Of a DNA stretch of 39,566 bases, positions 1 through 8,333 are shown piece after piece. This stretch comes from JBAXEO01 sp964541375. GTDB taxonomy: Bacteria > Actinomycetota > Coriobacteriia > Anaerosomatales > JAAXUF01. The DNA is taken from contig CAZIPT010000014.1 of NCBI GenBank assembly GCA_964541375.1, positions 1-39,566 of the forward strand. The letters run 5' to 3'. The position numbers and the translations under genes were made by a program. The notes beneath the pieces were generated by a model, which saw only the letters and a list, made by a program, of their open reading frames with translations, was not told the origin of the DNA and did no database searches. Position 1 is the stretch's first letter. The number at the start of each line of letters is the position of its first letter.

Positions 1-2658
1 GCCCCGCCAGTGGGGCCGCTGATCGTGCGGATCGGTGGGGCGACCGAATGGCAGTTTGGGGACCACGACGCATCGGAGCGTGTCGCCCTTGGCATCGAAT
101 CCCTCCCAGAACGACTTGAGCGCGAAGAGCGACAGGCGCTCGTCGGCCAGAAACTCGTCGCGCAACCGCTTGGCGGACGTGCCGCGCTTCTGACAGAGCA
201 GTGAGATGCCGGCGCGCTCCAGGCGTGGCTCCAGGATCGCATGCAGATGCTCCATGTCACGGCGGTTGGTGAACAGCGTGAGCACGCTGCCGCCCATCGC
301 GAGGTGTACATCCTCCAGCAGCTTCTCCAGATCGGCCAAGTAGCCTCGCTCGGCGGGCAGCGACATGTCGGTGGGTACGAACGCCGCCATCTGCCGCTCG
401 AAGTCGTAGCTCGACGCGAGGCGCAGAGACCGCCACGATCCCGGCGCCAGCCGGTCGAGGCCGACCGCGCGCGCGAAGTGCTCGAACGACTCCCCTGTCG
501 CTATTGTCGCCGACGTGAAGACGACGCTGTGCACACGCGGATACAGGTCGTCGACCAGCACCTCACCTACGTCGAGCCGTTCGGCAACGAGCTTCTCGGC
601 GTCGCGGTCGCGTCGGCGGTCAAGCGTGGCCGAGTAGACCAGCCCCTCGTCCTCGCCGTCGAGCACGGCGACGAGCCCAGCGTACTGCTCGGCCAGCCGC
701 GAGAGCAGGCCGACCAGGTCGGCGCGCCCCTCGGTGAAGTCGCCACCCATCTCCTCGAGCAACGTCATGAGTTCGCGGCCATCGGCGATGAGCGCTTCGA
801 GCCGCCTGGCGAGCGCGCCACCGGTGGTCGCGACGGTGCCCCACGGTCCCGTGTCGCGCGTCTCGGCGGTCAGCCAAAGCTGGGCCGAGTCGTAGTCCGA
901 TCCTCCGGCCAGCGGCGCCAGGTCCTTCACGAAGTCGAACAACGAGTCGCTGATGGTGGAGCAGCGTGCCACCTGGTCTTCGAGCCGCGCGATGACTCCC
1001 ACGGCGCTTGCGGAGTCGGTACCACGCAGCGCCCGTCGCAGGTTCTCGAGCAGTCCGCCCCGGCCTTTCGAGAGCAGCGCACCCAGCACCGCCGACAGCT
1101 CCGCATGGCTCGCACCGGCCGTGAGCTGCTTGCGCGCCTCGCTCTCGGCCGAGTGGGCTTCATCGACGATCCAGTGCCTGACCGGCGGAAGGATTCCGCC
1201 CTGTGCAACCACGTCGCGGAAGAGAAGCGCGTGGTTGGTCACGATCACATTGGCGCTGGCGGCCCGTCGCCGCACCCCATGCAGGTAGCACAGGTTGGGG
1301 TAGAACCGGCAGCGCTTGCGCGTGCAGTCGGCCTGGGATGCCGAGACGGCCGCGCGGACTTCTCGGCGACCCCAGTGGAGGTTGATCGCATCCAGGTCGC
1401 CCCACGACGACTGTGCGGTCCAGGCGTAGAGTGCGCCGACCGTCGCGAGGCGGTCCTCATCGGCGGATTCGAGCTCGCCCGCGTAGCGCTCAAGCTTGCG
1501 CAGGCACGGGTAGTGGTCGTAGCCCTTCAGGGCGGTGTAACGGAGCACGCCGCCGAGCGCCAGGTTCAGCTTGGGGAGTTCGTGATACACGAGCTGGTCC
1601 ATGAGAGCGTTGGTCTTGGTCGCAACGCCGACTCCCACCCGGTTCTCGAGCGAGTACAGCGCGGCGGGCACGAGATACGCAACCGACTTTCCCACGCCGG
1701 TTCCGGCCTCAATGGCTGCGTGGGTCTTGGTGCGAAACGCCTCGAGCACGGCCCCGGCCATCTCGAGCTGCTCGGCGCGAGCCTCGTAGCCGTCGTACAT
1801 GCGTCCGGCGATACCGTCGTGCGCGAACTCGCCGAGAACCGTCTCCGAGTCCGGACATCGGCATTCGATCTCGTCGGCGTCGTGCAGCGCCTCGGCCTTG
1901 TCAGCAGCCACGCGGCGCCGACGGACATCCTTCAGGTCAAAGAAGCCGCCGGGCGGTTCGGCACCTGCCACGCGCGCGAGCACCGAGCGGACAGGCCACG
2001 GCGTCGCCGGGTCGAGCTCCGTCAAGCGATGCAGCAAACCCGAGGGCAGGTCCGAGAGGCCCACCAGCGCAATCCGCCATACCGCGGCGAGTGCCTCGAC
2101 GTCCGGCAGCGCCCGGTGCGCGGGACCCTCAGGACTCACGCCGAACGCCTCGGCAAGGTCGGCCAGGCGATGCGATCTGAGTCGGGGCAGCGCGATGCGC
2201 ACGACCTGCAGCGAGTCGAGCCAAGCGCCTCGCAGCGCATGCCTACCAGCGACTCGCTCGATGAACGACCGGTCGAACGCGGCGTTATGAGCGACGATGT
2301 CGCGCCCACCGATGAACTCCACCAGCCGAACGACCGCCGCGTCCACGCTTGTCTGACCAGCGAGCATGTCGTCGGTGATGCCCGTCAGCTTCGATATCTC
2401 CGAGGGGATCGGCACCAGCGGGTCGACCAGCGCCGAGAAGGTCCCGACGATTTCAGGCCCCTGCATGACGGCGGCGGCGATTTCGATGATGTGGTCGCGG
2501 TCCGGGTCGTAGCCTGTCGTCTCGATGTCGACCACGGCAACCTCGTCATCGAGTCCGAAAACGGTCGAGCGGGCGCGCTCGGCGAGCGTCCGGTAGGACG
2601 CCTCGACGTCTTCGTCCGTGCCCGGAACGAGGAAGGCTGAGAGGTTCTCGAGAGTCAC
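1..2658 (-). CDS. dinG: DinG-family ATP-dependent helicase with N-terminal DnaQ-like 3'-5' exonuclease (3' end outside window)
   Basis: The minus strand is open through all 886 codons in the window and runs off its left edge. Residues about 40-200 form a DEDDh exonuclease: VDIETTG (D44, E46), NAAFDRSF and HRALPDVEA. A superfamily 2 helicase of the XPD/DinG type follows, with Walker A GTGVGKS (K324) and a DEAH box at 499-502. Cysteines C385, C445, C450 and C457 lie between the two motifs, as expected for the [4Fe-4S] cluster of this family. The exonuclease-helicase fusion is the form known from Firmicutes DinG. The role is inferred to be processing of damaged or structured DNA in the cytoplasm. 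The start is GTG at 2658: TAG lies four codons upstream and the only other choice is TTG two codons upstream. No clear ribosome binding site is visible, so a leaderless mRNA is possible. The segment near the window edge (LPFGRPTDP) fits the C-terminal helicase lobe. Confidence 0.9.
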   Translation of the reverse strand, partial: MTLENLSAFLVPGTDEDVEASYRTLAERARSTVFGLDDEVAVVDIETTGYDPDRDHIIEIAAAVMQGPEIVGTFSALVDPLVPIPSEISKLTGITDDMLAGQTSVDAAVVRLVEFIGGRDIVAHNAAFDRSFIERVAGRHALRGAWLDSLQVVRIALPRLRSHRLADLAEAFGVSPEGPAHRALPDVEALAAVWRIALVGLSDLPSGLLHRLTELDPATPWPVRSVLARVAGAEPPGGFFDLKDVRRRRVAADKAEALHDADEIECRCPDSETVLGEFAHDGIAGRMYDGYEARAEQLEMAGAVLEAFRTKTHAAIEAGTGVGKSVAYLVPAALYSLENRVGVGVATKTNALMDQLVYHELPKLNLALGGVLRYTALKGYDHYPCLRKLERYAGELESADEDRLATVGALYAWTAQSSWGDLDAINLHWGRREVRAAVSASQADCTRKRCRFYPNLCYLHGVRRRAASANVIVTNHALLFRDVVAQGGILPPVRHWIVDEAHSAESEARKQLTAGASHAELSAVLGALLSKGRGGLLENLRRALRGTDSASAVGVIARLEDQVARCSTISDSLFDFVKDLAPLAGGSDYDSAQLWLTAETRDTGPWGTVATTGGALARRLEALIADGRELMTLLEEMGGDFTEGRADLVGLLSRLAEQYAGLVAVLDGEDEGLVYSATLDRRRDRDAEKLVAERLDVGEVLVDDLYPRVHSVVFTSATIATGESFEHFARAVGLDRLAPGSWRSLRLASSYDFERQMAAFVPTDMSLPAERGYLADLEKLLEDVHLAMGGSVLTLFTNRRDMEHLHAILEPRLERAGISLLCQKRGTSAKRLRDEFLADERLSLFALKSFWEGFDAKGDTLRCVVVPKLPFGRPTDPHDQRPHWRG

Positions 2659-2699
2659 GCGCAAAGACTAGCACGCGACACTGACCTCGGAACGCAAAC

Positions 2700-2720
2700 G
2701 GGGCGCCCGATGGGCGCCCC
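2700..2720 (-). terminator. Rho-independent-like hairpin after the small membrane protein gene
   Basis: A perfect 9-bp inverted repeat, GGGGCGCCC-GAT-GGGCGCCCC, with a 3-nt loop lies 32 bp beyond the stop of the minus-strand gene 2753-3334 and before the dinG start. The following bases on the minus strand begin GTTT, a weak U-tract. The stem matches the hairpin that ends the jag operon at 28161-28180. Confidence 0.7.
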
Positions 2721-2752
2721 GCGATTGACTCTCGAAAGAATCCGTACTGATG

Positions 2753-3334
2753 TTACTTGAGCTCGCCACCCATGGTGCGCGAAACGACGAACCACTGGTC
2801 GCCGACCTTCTTGAAGGTCCACGTATAGGTGATCGGCATTTGCGGCGTGACCTGCTCGGAGACGATCGTCATCTTGTCGCCCTCGGTCACGGGCTTGCCC
2901 ATGTTGAACTTGGTGATGCCGTACGCCTTGACCTGCTCTTCGTAGGCCTGCGCGCTGCCATAGCTCTGCTGCTTGTCGAGCGGCAGCATCTTGTACGCCT
3001 CGGCGTACTTGTTGGCGAGAATGTTCTCACCGTAGGCCTTCAGCAGCTTGTCGGGAGTGCTGCCAGACGGCACCTTGGTCGCGGTCTTGGCGTCAAACGG
3101 ACCCGCCGCTGCGGGAGCGGCGGCCGGAGCGCCAGGAGCAGCGCCAGGAGCTGCACCCATGCCAGACGGAGCGGTTGCTGCAGGAGCACCCGTGGACGTC
3201 GGGTTGGGAAGCGAGCTAGCGGCCTTGCTCTGCTGCCAGATCACTACGCCGACGATGGCGGCGAGCAGGACCGCGATCACCACGAGAGCGATGACGATCG
3301 TCTGCTGGTTGTTTGACTGAGTCTCTTCGGACAT
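2753..3334 (-). CDS. Single-pass membrane protein with extracytoplasmic NTF2-like/DUF4878-type domain
   Basis: The gene encodes 193 aa. A short polar Gln/Asn-rich N-terminus precedes one membrane helix (about residues 12-34), a linker rich in Ala, Pro and Gly (about 40-80), and a compact C-terminal domain of about 110 residues. That domain has two helices (KLLKAYGENILANKYAEAY) and then strands ending in GDQWFVV. This layout resembles the small NTF2-like/DUF4878 domains of Gram-positive surface proteins; the family call is tentative and no ligand or enzyme motif is seen. The start at 3334 is chosen because GGAAGGA lies just upstream; an in-frame ATG at 3382 would add 16 residues without a ribosome binding site. 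It is monocistronic, divergent from sdaAB, and ended by the hairpin at 2700-2720. Confidence 0.75.
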   Translation of the reverse strand: MSEETQSNNQQTIVIALVVIAVLLAAIVGVVIWQQSKAASSLPNPTSTGAPAATAPSGMGAAPGAAPGAPAAAPAAAGPFDAKTATKVPSGSTPDKLLKAYGENILANKYAEAYKMLPLDKQQSYGSAQAYEEQVKAYGITKFNMGKPVTEGDKMTIVSEQVTPQMPITYTWTFKKVGDQWFVVSRTMGGELK

Positions 3335-3461
3335 GTTCTTCCTTCCATGCGGATAGCCGACGCTTGCCTGAACATAAAGCACCCTAAAGGCGCTGGCACA
3401 CTATACTCTCGAACCCGCAAAGCGTACAGCCGGTGCTCTTGGACGGTGCTAGGATGAGCGA

Positions 3462-4133
3462 ATGGCACGCCAAAGAAGCGTTTTCGACATTGTAGGTCCT
3501 GTGATGATTGGGCCTTCGTCCAGCCACACCGCAGGGGCCTGCAGGCTCGGTGCGCTCGCGGGGGCGATTCTCGGCGCGGCGCCAAGACGCGCGCACATCC
3601 TCCTGCACGGTTCTTTCGCATCGACCGGGCCGGGCCACGGAACCGACCTGGCCCTGGTAGCGGGGCTTCTCGGCATGCATCCCGACGACCCGCGGATACC
3701 GCATGCCTTCGAACTCGCCGACGAAGCCGGGCTTTCGATCTCGTTCGCGCACGTCGATCTTGGAGATGCACACCCCAACACCGCGGTGTTCGAGCTCGAG
3801 GATGCCGCCGGTGGTCTCGTCGTCGTGAGAGGCGCCTCGCTGGGCGGGGGCGACGTCGTGATCACTCAGATTGACGCCTTTCAAGTGGAGGTGACCGGCG
3901 ACCTGCCCGTGCTCGTCGTGTCGCATGTGGATCGTCCCGGAGTCATCGCCGGCGTGACGGGTCTCCTCGCCGAGAGCGGCGTCAACGTCGCCTCCATGCA
4001 GGTCTCCCGGGCGAAGAGGGGGGCCTCGGCGCTGATGCTCATCGTGACCGATGCCGAGGTCGACCCCGGTCACGCCGAGATGATCTCGCAGCAGGCGGGC
4101 GTCACGAGCGTGCGCCGAGTACCAGCGGTCTAG
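3462..4133 (+). CDS. sdaAB: L-serine dehydratase, iron-sulfur-dependent, beta subunit
   Basis: The gene encodes 223 aa, the usual length for the separate beta subunit of two-subunit Fe-S serine dehydratases (L-serine to pyruvate and ammonia). The N-terminus carries the family signature around SVFDIVGPVMIGPSSSHT, and a C-terminal ACT domain starts near residue 147 (VLVVSHVDRPGVIAGVTGLL), a likely serine-sensing or dimerisation module. A weak AGGA element precedes the ATG. The alpha partner sdaAA lies on the same strand but about 3.3 kb downstream, beyond GNAT and the feo operon, rather than adjacent as is usual. The stop TAG overlaps the stop of the converging acetyltransferase gene: the palindrome CTAG at 4130-4133 supplies both. 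Confidence 0.93.
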   Translation: MARQRSVFDIVGPVMIGPSSSHTAGACRLGALAGAILGAAPRRAHILLHGSFASTGPGHGTDLALVAGLLGMHPDDPRIPHAFELADEAGLSISFAHVDLGDAHPNTAVFELEDAAGGLVVVRGASLGGGDVVITQIDAFQVEVTGDLPVLVVSHVDRPGVIAGVTGLLAESGVNVASMQVSRAKRGASALMLIVTDAEVDPGHAEMISQQAGVTSVRRVPAV

Positions 4134-4669
4134 TCCGCGCTCTCCTGAGCGCTGCTCCACTCGGACGGCGGGGCGTTTCGGGTGAAGAAGCGCATCTCGT
4201 CGGTCAGTGTGAATCCCAGACGCTCGTACAGCGGTCTTCCGAACTCGCTCGCATGCAGCGTCACAAGCGACGCCCCGTGATCGGCCGCGCAATCAATCGA
4301 GCGAAGCATGAGTTCGCGAGCGACCCCTCGGCGACGCATCTTGGGCACCACGTACATCCCCAGCGCGTACGCCTGGATGCCCGCGAGGTTGCGCACCCCG
4401 GGCGGCACCCGCTGCCATACCAGTACGACGGTCCCGGCGGGTTTGAGCTCGCCACCGTCGTCGAGGTACTCGGCGATCAGGCCGGCGCAGTCGCCGAGGG
4501 GCAGTGTCTCTGCCAGATACTTTGCGAACAGCGGCTCGACCTCGATGAGTCTCGCCTCGTCGCGCCAGCCGAGTTCGCGGAACATTCGCGTCCGGAACTC
4601 GACGACGGTCGGAATGTCACCAAGGGTGACCGAGCGGAAGTTGAATCCGGCGAGGCTCTCGGCGCTCAT
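4130..4669 (-). CDS. GNAT-family N-acetyltransferase
   Basis: The gene encodes 179 aa. The GNAT fold is suggested by the central strand ALGMYVVPKMRRRGVARELM, whose RRRGVA segment is the acetyl-CoA pyrophosphate-binding loop, followed by the helix SIDCAADHGASLVTLHASE and the C-terminal YERLGF motif typical of these enzymes. The acceptor substrate cannot be deduced. The ATG at 4669 has GAGGAG four bases upstream and is preferred over the ATG at 4684, which has no ribosome binding site. The gene converges on sdaAB with a 4-bp stop-stop overlap and stands just downstream of the feo operon on the same strand, but the two are separated by about 40 bp. Confidence 0.85.
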   Translation of the reverse strand: MSAESLAGFNFRSVTLGDIPTVVEFRTRMFRELGWRDEARLIEVEPLFAKYLAETLPLGDCAGLIAEYLDDGGELKPAGTVVLVWQRVPPGVRNLAGIQAYALGMYVVPKMRRRGVARELMLRSIDCAADHGASLVTLHASEFGRPLYERLGFTLTDEMRFFTRNAPPSEWSSAQESAD

Positions 4670-4708
4670 ACGGCTCCTCGGCATGGCGTGTGGTCCGATG
4701 GAGGGAGT

Positions 4709-4915
4709 CTAGCCTTCCGAGGGTGCGGCGGTCGATTTCGGGTTGCCCGCGCCGCTCGCCCGCTCGTCGATGAGAGCGCACGAGTCGTCCTCACAGCCGC
4801 TGTTGCACGCCGCGCACGACCCGGAGCACCCGACGACCTTGAGCGCGTTGCAGCGCGGACATCGGATCTCGTTGGACGCCATCCCGCATGAGGGGCATTT
4901 CGCGAGGACTCCCAT
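4709..4915 (-). CDS. Small cysteine-rich zinc-ribbon-like protein coupled to feoB
   Basis: The gene encodes 68 aa with nine cysteines in the first 46 residues: C7, C10, C19 and C22 form a CX2C-X8-CX2C zinc-ribbon or rubredoxin-like knuckle pair, and C30, C34, C37, C41 and C46 form a second, denser cluster. The C-terminus is polar. There is no membrane helix, unlike the classical FeoB-associated cysteine-rich protein. The ATG lies two bases after the feoB stop (TAG-CG-ATG), so translation is probably coupled to feoB. Position and cysteine content suggest a metal-binding accessory of FeoB, as a functional analogue of FeoC; this is inference and I do not recognise the exact family. Confidence 0.8.
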   Translation of the reverse strand: MGVLAKCPSCGMASNEIRCPRCNALKVVGCSGSCAACNSGCEDDSCALIDERASGAGNPKSTAAPSEG

Positions 4916-4917
4916 CG

Positions 4918-6774
4918 CTATGCCACCCCCACGATGCGGGCGATGATCCCGCCCAGAAGGAACGCGAGCCCGATCGAACTCGCGAACAGACCGACCGTGA
5001 ACCCCCAACCGCGCTCCTTCAGCACGACCATGGTGCTCGCAATGCACGGCACAAAGAGGGTGATGGTCACCATTGCCACGAGAAGCTGGGCTGACGAGAG
5101 GTTCATCGTGAAGAAGCCTGCCGCGCCAAAGTCGCGGCGCACGAAGCCCATGACGAACGCCGCAGCCGCCTGCGGTGGGAGCCCGAGCCAACCGACGGTC
5201 ACCGGTGCGGCGACTCGGATGACCCACTCCAGTACTCCGAGGACCTGAAGCGTCGAGATCAGGGCCGCACCCGCGAGGAAGAAGACGGTGACCTCCTTCA
5301 TGAAGCCGTAGACCTTGACCCCACTCTTTCGAACGACGTTGTCCATCCGGGGAAGGCGAAGGGAGGGCAGATCGATGAGCAGGTCGGTCGACTGCCCCGG
5401 CATGATTCGGTGCAGCGCCGTCCCCAGCGCGACGAAGATCGCGAACAGGATCGCCAGGTAGGCCCCCGCGTAGAGCGCTCCCGTCTTCGCCATCAGCGCG
5501 GCGATGACGGCTATCTGCGCCGAGCAGGGCACCGCGATGGCCATCAGAGCCGTGGCGATGAAACGCTCGCGTTTGCTGCCCAGGATTCGCGTCGTCAGCG
5601 TCCCCATGGTCACGCAGCCCAGTCCGAGGATCAGCGGGATGATTGCGCGGCCGTTCAGTCCCATCGACATCAGCGAGCGGTCGGTCAGCGCGGCGATTCT
5701 CGGCAGGTAGCCGGTGTCCTCGAGCATCGAGAGCAGCAGGTAGAACGCGGTGACGAGTGGCAGGATGACGGCCAGCAGGTACGTCGGCGTCATCGTCAGC
5801 ACGCCGAACTCGCCCGCCAGGATCACGTAGAGCGGCGAGCCCGGCGCGAACACGCGCCCCACCAGCTGTTGCACGAACGGGACGTAGTAGCCGTTCATGA
5901 TCGTGCCCTCAAGGAAGCCGACAACTCCTCCCGCGACCCACTGCCCGATCACGACCCACATGCCCCACAACAGCAGAAGCAGCATCGGAATGCCGGTCAG
6001 GGGATGCATCATCGCGTGCGAGAGCTTCGCCGAGAACGACGCGCCCTGCACGGTCTCGGTGATGACGTGCCCGCAGATGTCGTTGACTCGATGGCGACGG
6101 CGCAGATAGATGGCGTCGCGGGCGGTACCCGGCTCGATTCCGTGGCGTTCGCTGATGACCTCGTCACCCTCCAGCACGAGGAGGGCCTCTGCTCTCGACC
6201 CCACTCTGGAGGCCATCTCAACGATGTCGGTATCGAGTTCAGGATCTGCGTGTCCATGTCGGGCTCGAGGAACAGCGGCGATGAGTTCTTCGAATCCCTT
6301 GCCCTCGACAGCCACCGTCTCGATAACGGGCACGCCCAGAAGATCCTCAAGGAGGTCTCGGTCGATACCCACTCCCCGCTTGCGGGCCTCATCGGCCATG
6401 TTGAGAGCGACGACCATCCGCTTGCCCATGTCAACGAGCTGCAGCGTCAGGAACAGGTCGCGCTCAAGGTGGACCGCATCGACCACGTTGACCACCACAT
6501 CGCCTGACAGGATGATGTCGCGCGCCACGATCTCTTCGTCATTGAACGAACTCACGCCGTAGACACCCGGCGTGTCGATCACGTCATGTTCGCCCAGACG
6601 CCCGCGAGTCAGTTCGACGGTCGTTCCAGGGAAGTTGCTGACATCGACATACGTGCCTGTGAGCGCATTGAACACCACCGACTTGCCTACGTTGGGATTA
6701 CCCGCCAAGACGAGCGTCTCGGCTCCCGTGCGCGCAACAGTCCCGCCCGCGCTATGACAGTGAGCCTCGCTCAC
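4918..6774 (-). CDS. feoB: Ferrous iron transport protein B (GTPase-permease)
   Basis: The gene encodes 618 aa. The N-terminal G domain has G1 GNPNVGKS (25-32), G2 around FPGTTVE, G3 DTPG and G4 NMAD. It continues into the helical spacer and a polytopic membrane part containing two Gate-like segments: the first near LPLVTAFYLLLSMLEDTGYL, the second near the C-terminus. FeoB moves Fe2+ across the cytoplasmic membrane and is typical of anoxic habitats. It is shorter than the E. coli protein (773 aa) but complete. The start is GTG at 6774 with AGGAG six bases upstream. It lies 82 bp downstream of feoA and two bases upstream of a cysteine-rich small gene, forming a three-gene operon read from the promoter near 7237-7266. 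Confidence 0.95.
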   Translation of the reverse strand: MSEAHCHSAGGTVARTGAETLVLAGNPNVGKSVVFNALTGTYVDVSNFPGTTVELTRGRLGEHDVIDTPGVYGVSSFNDEEIVARDIILSGDVVVNVVDAVHLERDLFLTLQLVDMGKRMVVALNMADEARKRGVGIDRDLLEDLLGVPVIETVAVEGKGFEELIAAVPRARHGHADPELDTDIVEMASRVGSRAEALLVLEGDEVISERHGIEPGTARDAIYLRRRHRVNDICGHVITETVQGASFSAKLSHAMMHPLTGIPMLLLLLWGMWVVIGQWVAGGVVGFLEGTIMNGYYVPFVQQLVGRVFAPGSPLYVILAGEFGVLTMTPTYLLAVILPLVTAFYLLLSMLEDTGYLPRIAALTDRSLMSMGLNGRAIIPLILGLGCVTMGTLTTRILGSKRERFIATALMAIAVPCSAQIAVIAALMAKTGALYAGAYLAILFAIFVALGTALHRIMPGQSTDLLIDLPSLRLPRMDNVVRKSGVKVYGFMKEVTVFFLAGAALISTLQVLGVLEWVIRVAAPVTVGWLGLPPQAAAAFVMGFVRRDFGAAGFFTMNLSSAQLLVAMVTITLFVPCIASTMVVLKERGWGFTVGLFASSIGLAFLLGGIIARIVGVA

Positions 6775-6856
6775 GACGTGCTCCTATCCTGAGGTGCTGG
6801 CAGCCGTCTTCGCGTTTCGCCCTACGCGCCCCAGGGAGCGCGCGCAACGAGACGTT

Positions 6857-7135
6857 CTACGACAACCTGCGGACGCTGATGCGCTTAGCGAGCGCACGTC
6901 CGACGGCGATCTCCTGTCGGCCACTCTTAAGAACGAGAGGGCCGGCCGGGATCTTGGTCACGCATTCAACCAGCGCTCCTTCGGCCATACCAAAGCGCAG
7001 TGCTTGAACACGAGCGTGCTTGTCATCAACCGACACGATCTCGATGAGATCGCCCTTGCGGATGCAGTCCAGCGAGCACAGCTCGCAGAGCGGATGCACC
7101 TCGACGCTGGCGAGCGGGATTGTCGGTTCCTGCAT
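6857..7135 (-). CDS. feoA: Ferrous iron transport protein A (SH3-like) with N-terminal cysteine motif
   Basis: The gene encodes 92 aa. The FeoA SH3-like domain occupies about residues 25-92 (strands GDLIEIVSVDD, GALVECVTK, VLKSGRQEIAVGRALAKRI). FeoA proteins interact with FeoB and are needed for Fe2+ uptake. Before the domain there is a C17-X2-C20-X3-C24 motif, which many FeoA proteins lack and which could bind iron or zinc. The ATG is preceded by AAGGAG at a suitable distance. It is the first gene of feoA-feoB-cysteine-rich protein, divergent from sdaAA. Confidence 0.92.
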   Translation of the reverse strand: MQEPTIPLASVEVHPLCELCSLDCIRKGDLIEIVSVDDKHARVQALRFGMAEGALVECVTKIPAGPLVLKSGRQEIAVGRALAKRISVRRLS

Positions 7136-7236
7136 TTCTGGAGACTCCTTCTGTGCCCACTGAGATGCGCTTCCTCGGCGCTATAAGAGCAAACGTGCTT
7201 CATGCCTTAGCATCTACTAATTCCTGCGCCGGCCTG

Positions 7237-7266
7237 ATACTACCCCCCCTTCAAGGCCCGCGTCAA
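7237..7266 (-). promoter_or_regulatory. Sigma70-type promoter for the feo operon
   Basis: On the minus strand TTGACG (7261-7266) and TAGTAT (7237-7242) are separated by 18 bp, which predicts transcription starting near 7230 and a leader of about 95 nt before feoA. A TTAG-N6-CTAA inverted repeat lies in the leader at 7207-7220. It could be an iron-regulator site but does not match the Fur or DtxR consensus well. Confidence 0.6.
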
Positions 7267-7417
7267 CAAATCCGACACAAATAGTTAGGATTGCCGCGCC
7301 AAGCTCTCGTTCCCGACGGCATCCTTCTCCTCGCCACACCGCGATACAATCGCCCGGGCGAGCCGCCCGACTCGACAGCACCCGCCCTCACTCGTTTCCG
7401 CTTCTGGAAGGACCCCC

Positions 7418-8281
7418 ATGGCCTACGCGTCATTCACAGAACTTCTCTCGGCCTCAGTGCACGCCGGTTCCCTCGGCGCCGCCGCCCTCGATCTCGAGGC
7501 CGAGGAGTCAGGCGTGAGCCGCGACGAGCTGCGCCAGCGAATGGCGGAGACGCTCGCCGTGATGCGCGAGGCCGTCGAGGTCGGGGTGGTCGGGGATGTC
7601 CGGTCGCGATCGGGATTCGTGGGAGGCGACGCCGCGCGCGTCGCATCTTCTAAGTCCGGCCCGCTTGGCGGCTCCTTCAGCCGCATCATCGCCTCGTCGC
7701 TGGCAACCGCCGAGGTCAACGCGGCCATGGGGCGCATCGTCGCAGCTCCCACGGGCGGCGCTTCCGGGGTGCTCCCGGCGGTTCTGTTCGCGATGGCCGA
7801 GAGATACGCTGCGAACGACGACCAGCTCGCGAAGGCGCTGTTCTGCGCTGCGGGAGTCGGCGGCATCATCGCCGCACGGGCCACGCTGTCGGGAGCCGCC
7901 GGAGGATGCCAGGCCGAAATCGGCTCGGCGTCGGCGATGGCCGCTGCTGCGGCGGTCGAGCTGGCCGGAGGAACGCCCGCCCAAGCGGGTCAGGCGGCTG
8001 CGCTGGCCCTTCAGGGGCAGATGGGGCTGGTCTGCGACCCCATCGGCGGACTCGTCGAGGTGCCCTGCGTCTACCGAAACGCCACAGGGGCCGGTGTAGC
8101 GCTGTCGGCGATCGAAATGGCTCTGGCAGGAGTGGAGTTCCCCGTCCCGTTCGACGAAGTGGTCGACTCGATGGGCTGGGTGGGTCGGTCGCTTCCCCCT
8201 TCGCTGCGCGAGACAGCGCTTGGTGGCCTCGCCATCACACCGTGCGGTCGCGAAATGGCGGCTTCGCTACGAGATCGCTGA
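7418..8281 (+). CDS. sdaAA: L-serine dehydratase, iron-sulfur-dependent, alpha subunit
   Basis: The gene encodes 287 aa, the normal size of the catalytic alpha subunit. Conserved segments include SSSLATAEVN-type sequence (written here IASSLATAEVNAAMG), APTGGASGVLPA and GAAGGCQAEIGSASAMAAAA. The cysteines in GGCQAE, GLVCDPIGG and EVPCVYRN are the ligands of the catalytic [4Fe-4S] cluster in this family. With SdaAB it would deaminate L-serine to pyruvate. GGAAGGA precedes the ATG. A TACAAT hexamer at 7345-7350 may be its -10 element, but no good -35 is seen. It is divergent from feoA and about 3.3 kb from sdaAB. Confidence 0.94.
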   Translation: MAYASFTELLSASVHAGSLGAAALDLEAEESGVSRDELRQRMAETLAVMREAVEVGVVGDVRSRSGFVGGDAARVASSKSGPLGGSFSRIIASSLATAEVNAAMGRIVAAPTGGASGVLPAVLFAMAERYAANDDQLAKALFCAAGVGGIIAARATLSGAAGGCQAEIGSASAMAAAAAVELAGGTPAQAGQAAALALQGQMGLVCDPIGGLVEVPCVYRNATGAGVALSAIEMALAGVEFPVPFDEVVDSMGWVGRSLPPSLRETALGGLAITPCGREMAASLRDR

Positions 8282-8333
8282 GCGCTCGGGCGCCGCGGTC
8301 TTCAGAACCTGCTCCCTTCTGCTAGCATCGAAT

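Noticed and set aside
241..2640. A 799-codon open frame on the plus strand
   Set aside because: It is the exact antisense of the dinG reading frame. Its translation is Arg/Val/Gly-rich with no domain, while the minus strand has exonuclease, Walker A, DEAH and Fe-S motifs.
3384..4292. A 302-codon minus-strand open frame
   Set aside because: It lies opposite sdaAB, which has clear family motifs and an ACT domain.
5410..6507. A 365-codon plus-strand open frame
   Set aside because: It is a shadow of feoB, with His/Arg/Gln-rich composition and no ribosome binding site or family features.
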